A stretch of 7,670 nt of DNA from Actinobacteria bacterium RBG_16_64_13 (GTDB taxonomy: Bacteria; Actinomycetota; Thermoleophilia; RBG-16-64-13). The stretch covers positions 32,833 to 40,502 of the forward strand of contig MELN01000073.1 of NCBI GenBank assembly GCA_001768675.1, written 5' to 3'. The position numbers were made by a program, and so were the translations under genes. The notes under the pieces are model-generated. The model ran no database searches, was not told where the DNA came from, and saw nothing but the letters and a program-made list of their open reading frames with translations. Positions 5,928 to 7,670 of the stretch are shown here, piece after piece. Within the stretch, counting starts at the first letter, position 1; each line of letters opens with the position of its first letter.

Positions 5928-6863
5928 CTAGATGCAGCCGTACTTGTACACCCTATCCGGAACCGGGTTGAGGTCGGCTTCATCGATCTCCGCAACGGCG
6001 CGGACCATGGTGCCGTCGCCCATGTACCAGCGGATCGGGAAGCACCAGAACTGGAAGCGCTTGCCGACGACCTTCTCGAGGTCGCCGCCGAGGTTCTCGA
6101 TGCCCACGATGCCGTTGCCCATCATGTATTTGTGGCAGGGTTCCCAGGTGCCCCACTCGCCGGCTTTCTCCAGCTTGCCGTACTCCGCCATGTACTTGTC
6201 CATGCCGAAGGTCTGGATGAACACCTCGCGATCGAACCACGCGTAGGCTTCGGTGCCGTACTTGTCGATATACTCCTGGGTGATCGGACGGCCGGTCCTA
6301 CCGGGAAGGTTCATCTGGGTGGGGCCGTTCTTGCCCATGGCGGTATGGAGAGGATGGTCCAGGGCCTGCATGTCCATAGCCACGCACTTGGGCATGTACT
6401 TCTCGATCCACTGGCCCGCTTTGAGGCCGGTGCCGGGCGAATAGTGGTAGTAGTCCTTGCTGTCGTCGTACAACAGGTGCGTACCGGTGCGGAGGCAGAG
6501 CACCATACCCTTGAGTTCCTTGGGATCGAAGTTGGCGCGCTTGCAGGCGTCGTCCAGATGCTTGTCGGTGATGAGTTCCCAGGCCTCGCACTTGACGTCA
6601 AGGCAGATGGCGGTGCCGCAGTAAGCGTCGATCGCCAGTTCGTGGGTGTATCGGGCGCGGACACCGTTGAAGTCACGTTCCATGACGTGGCGCGGCGAGT
6701 CGGCATGCGTCGCGGCGTGCATCACGACCGTGACTTTTTGGCTGAGAACACCGGACTTCGCCTGGCCATGCATGGTGTCGATGACCGGCTTGTTGAAGTA
6801 CGGCCAAAGCGGGATATCGGCGCCAAACGGGTGGCTGAGGTCAACGAACACTTTCTTACCCAT
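5928..6863 (-). CDS. Cyclase-family metal-dependent hydrolase, candidate dihydrophloroglucinol cyclohydrolase
   Basis: A 311-residue member of the cyclase / kynurenine-formamidase-like family. The metal-binding signature is seen as HAATHADSPRH (49-59), a variant of HxGTHxDxPxH in which Gly is replaced by Ala51; H49, H53, D55 and H59 are the likely ligands. The N-terminal VDLSHPFGADIPLWP (7-21) and the downstream AMDMQALDHPLH (162-173) and GIVGIENL (251-258, Glu256) are also typical. It is about 100 residues longer than ordinary kynurenine formamidases; the extra mass lies largely in 174-250 and is rich in aromatic residues and Met. Cyclase-family proteins open ring C-N or C-C bonds by hydrolysis. 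In the anaerobic phloroglucinol pathway a cyclase-family cyclohydrolase opens dihydrophloroglucinol to 3-hydroxy-5-oxohexanoate. Assignment to that step rests on the neighbouring athLS and dehydrogenase genes and is inference. No signal peptide is seen. AGAAGG lies seven bases before the ATG. Confidence 0.88.
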   Translation of the reverse strand: MGKKVFVDLSHPFGADIPLWPYFNKPVIDTMHGQAKSGVLSQKVTVVMHAATHADSPRHVMERDFNGVRARYTHELAIDAYCGTAICLDVKCEAWELITDKHLDDACKRANFDPKELKGMVLCLRTGTHLLYDDSKDYYHYSPGTGLKAGQWIEKYMPKCVAMDMQALDHPLHTAMGKNGPTQMNLPGRTGRPITQEYIDKYGTEAYAWFDREVFIQTFGMDKYMAEYGKLEKAGEWGTWEPCHKYMMGNGIVGIENLGGDLEKVVGKRFQFWCFPIRWYMGDGTMVRAVAEIDEADLNPVPDRVYKYGCI

Positions 6864-6870
6864 GGAAAAC

Positions 6871-6876
6871 CTTCTT
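6871..6876 (-). promoter_or_regulatory. Ribosome binding site of the cyclase-family gene
   Basis: AGAAGG lies seven bases before the ATG at 6863 on the minus strand. A second purine-rich AAGGAG lies just upstream of it. Confidence 0.6.
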
Positions 6877-6905
6877 CTCCTTATTCGTTACGTTGCGACA
6901 TACGA

Positions 6906-6947
6906 GCACACGAATGTGCCCGGATCGTCCCTCATCGCCTCGAGGCG
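6906..6947. repeat. Two small inverted repeats in the dehydrogenase-cyclase gap
   Basis: The 97-bp gap holds a 12-bp perfect palindrome CGCCTCGAGGCG (6936-6947). It also holds a five-bp stem around a four-base loop (6906-6919), which in the transcript reads GCACA-UUCG-UGUGC. Neither has a T-tract, so the two genes are probably cotranscribed through them. A role in RNA processing or stability is only a possibility. Confidence 0.4.
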
Positions 6948-6963
6948 TGCCTGACCGGCGGGC

Positions 6964-7670
6964 CTACTTGGCTTCTTTCTCCTTCATCTCCCGGATGGCT
7001 TTGGTCAGGTAGTCGAGCAGATTGGCGCGCAGGGCCTTCTGCCCTTCGGGCGTCCACCGCTGGAAGCCGACGCCGCCAGACTTGAAGCCCAACTCGCCTT
7101 TCTCGACCTTCTCTTTGAGCAGCGGCGAAGGCTCGTGGGAGTCTTCCAGATGCTTGAGCACGTAGCTGTGGATGGACAGGGTGAGGTCGAGCCCCACCAG
7201 GTCGGCGTTCTCCAGGGGGGCGAGCACGGGGAGGCGCAGGCCCGGGCCGTACTTGAGGCTTTCGTCAACAGTGGCTGCGTCGGCGATGCCGCGTTCGACG
7301 ATGGAGATGGCTTCACGCCAGAGAGCGTGCTGCAGACGGTTGGCGATGAACCCCGGCACATCCTTCTTGGCGTGCACAGGATGCTTGCCGATGGCCCGAT
7401 GCAATCCCATGGTGACATCGATGACCCAGGCCGGTGTCTCCTCCGTCTGCACCACCTCGACGAGCGGGATGAGGAACGGAGGGTTCCACCAGTGGGTGCC
7501 CAGGATGCGGTCGCGCTTGCTGCTGGTGCTCGCGATCTCAGTGGGACTCATCACCGAGGTGTTGGTCGCCAGGATGGCTTCCGGCCTGCACATCTGGTCG
7601 AGCTTCTGGAACGTGTTTTGTTTGAGCGTCATGTCCTCGGCGACACACTCGAGGACGAAGTCGGCATCGG
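6964..7670 (-). CDS. 3-Hydroxyacyl-CoA-dehydrogenase-family protein, candidate 3-hydroxy-5-oxohexanoate dehydrogenase (5' end cut by window edge)
   Basis: The C-terminal 234 residues are visible; the start and most of the NAD-binding Rossmann domain lie beyond the right edge. The reading frame continues above the Met codon at 7632 with DADFVLECVAED, which matches the family's usual D-A-D-x-V-x-E-x-x-x-E-D strand-helix, so that Met is internal. Family motifs follow: ATNTSVMSPTEIA, then GTHWWNPPFLIPLVEVV with the catalytic His (7492-7494) and Glu (7456-7458), then DVPGFIANRLQHAL opening the C-terminal helical dimerisation domain, and GFKSGGVGFQRW near the end. Family enzymes oxidise 3-hydroxy acids or their CoA esters with NAD. 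In phloroglucinol degradation the ring-opened 3-hydroxy-5-oxohexanoate must be oxidised to 3,5-dioxohexanoate, and this gene sits directly upstream of the candidate ring-opening hydrolase. That substrate is inferred from context. Ordinary 3-hydroxybutyryl-CoA, carnitine or gulonate dehydrogenase relatives cannot be excluded. Confidence 0.88.
   Translation of the reverse strand, partial: DADFVLECVAEDMTLKQNTFQKLDQMCRPEAILATNTSVMSPTEIASTSSKRDRILGTHWWNPPFLIPLVEVVQTEETPAWVIDVTMGLHRAIGKHPVHAKKDVPGFIANRLQHALWREAISIVERGIADAATVDESLKYGPGLRLPVLAPLENADLVGLDLTLSIHSYVLKHLEDSHEPSPLLKEKVEKGELGFKSGGVGFQRWTPEGQKALRANLLDYLTKAIREMKEKEAK

Noticed and set aside
5910..7085. Long open frame on the plus strand (391 codons) opposite the cyclase-family gene
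   Set aside because: It lies antisense to a gene with clear family motifs, its product is low-complexity Val/Ala/His-rich without recognisable domains, and it crosses the terminator and a gene boundary. It is a GC-rich shadow frame.

Overview
The window is a GC-rich bacterial segment in which every supportable gene lies on the minus strand, so transcription runs from high to low coordinates. It carries part of an anaerobic trihydroxybenzene (pyrogallol/phloroglucinol, i.e. gallate-type) degradation locus. The anchor is a two-subunit molybdenum enzyme closely matching pyrogallol-phloroglucinol transhydroxylase (TthL/TthS, also AthL/AthS) of Pelobacter acidigallici. The host is therefore probably an anaerobe (fermenter, sulfate reducer or syntroph). 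The sequence does not fix the phylum.

In order of transcription: (1) 7670-6964, the C-terminal part of a 3-hydroxyacyl-CoA-dehydrogenase-type enzyme; (2) 6863-5928, a cyclase-family (kynurenine-formamidase fold) hydrolase; (3) 5901-5864, a strong intrinsic terminator closing that unit; (4) a roughly 210-bp regulatory gap holding several short palindromes; (5) 5657-3060, athL; (6) 2893-2054, athS; (7) 2049-1225, an IclR-family regulator four bases after athS; (8) a 97-bp gap with a perfect 16-bp palindrome resembling an IclR-type operator; (9) 1127 to the left edge, the N-terminal 375 residues of a second, diverged transhydroxylase-like molybdoenzyme.

Proposed flow: AthLS turns pyrogallol into phloroglucinol using 1,2,3,5-tetrahydroxybenzene as hydroxyl donor. 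A phloroglucinol reductase, not in the window, would give dihydrophloroglucinol. The cyclase-family protein is a good candidate for the ring-opening dihydrophloroglucinol cyclohydrolase, giving 3-hydroxy-5-oxohexanoate. The dehydrogenase is a candidate for oxidising that product to 3,5-dioxohexanoate (triacetate), which is then cleaved to acetyl units. The IclR protein probably controls the locus in response to an aromatic ligand.

The most interesting items are the second molybdoenzyme, which keeps the catalytic His, Asp and Ser of transhydroxylase in an otherwise reworked active site; an apparent exchange of an Fe-S cluster ligand in AthS; and an 11-bp motif shared by the two regulatory gaps. 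No RNA genes, insertion sequences, CRISPR arrays or plus-strand genes could be supported.
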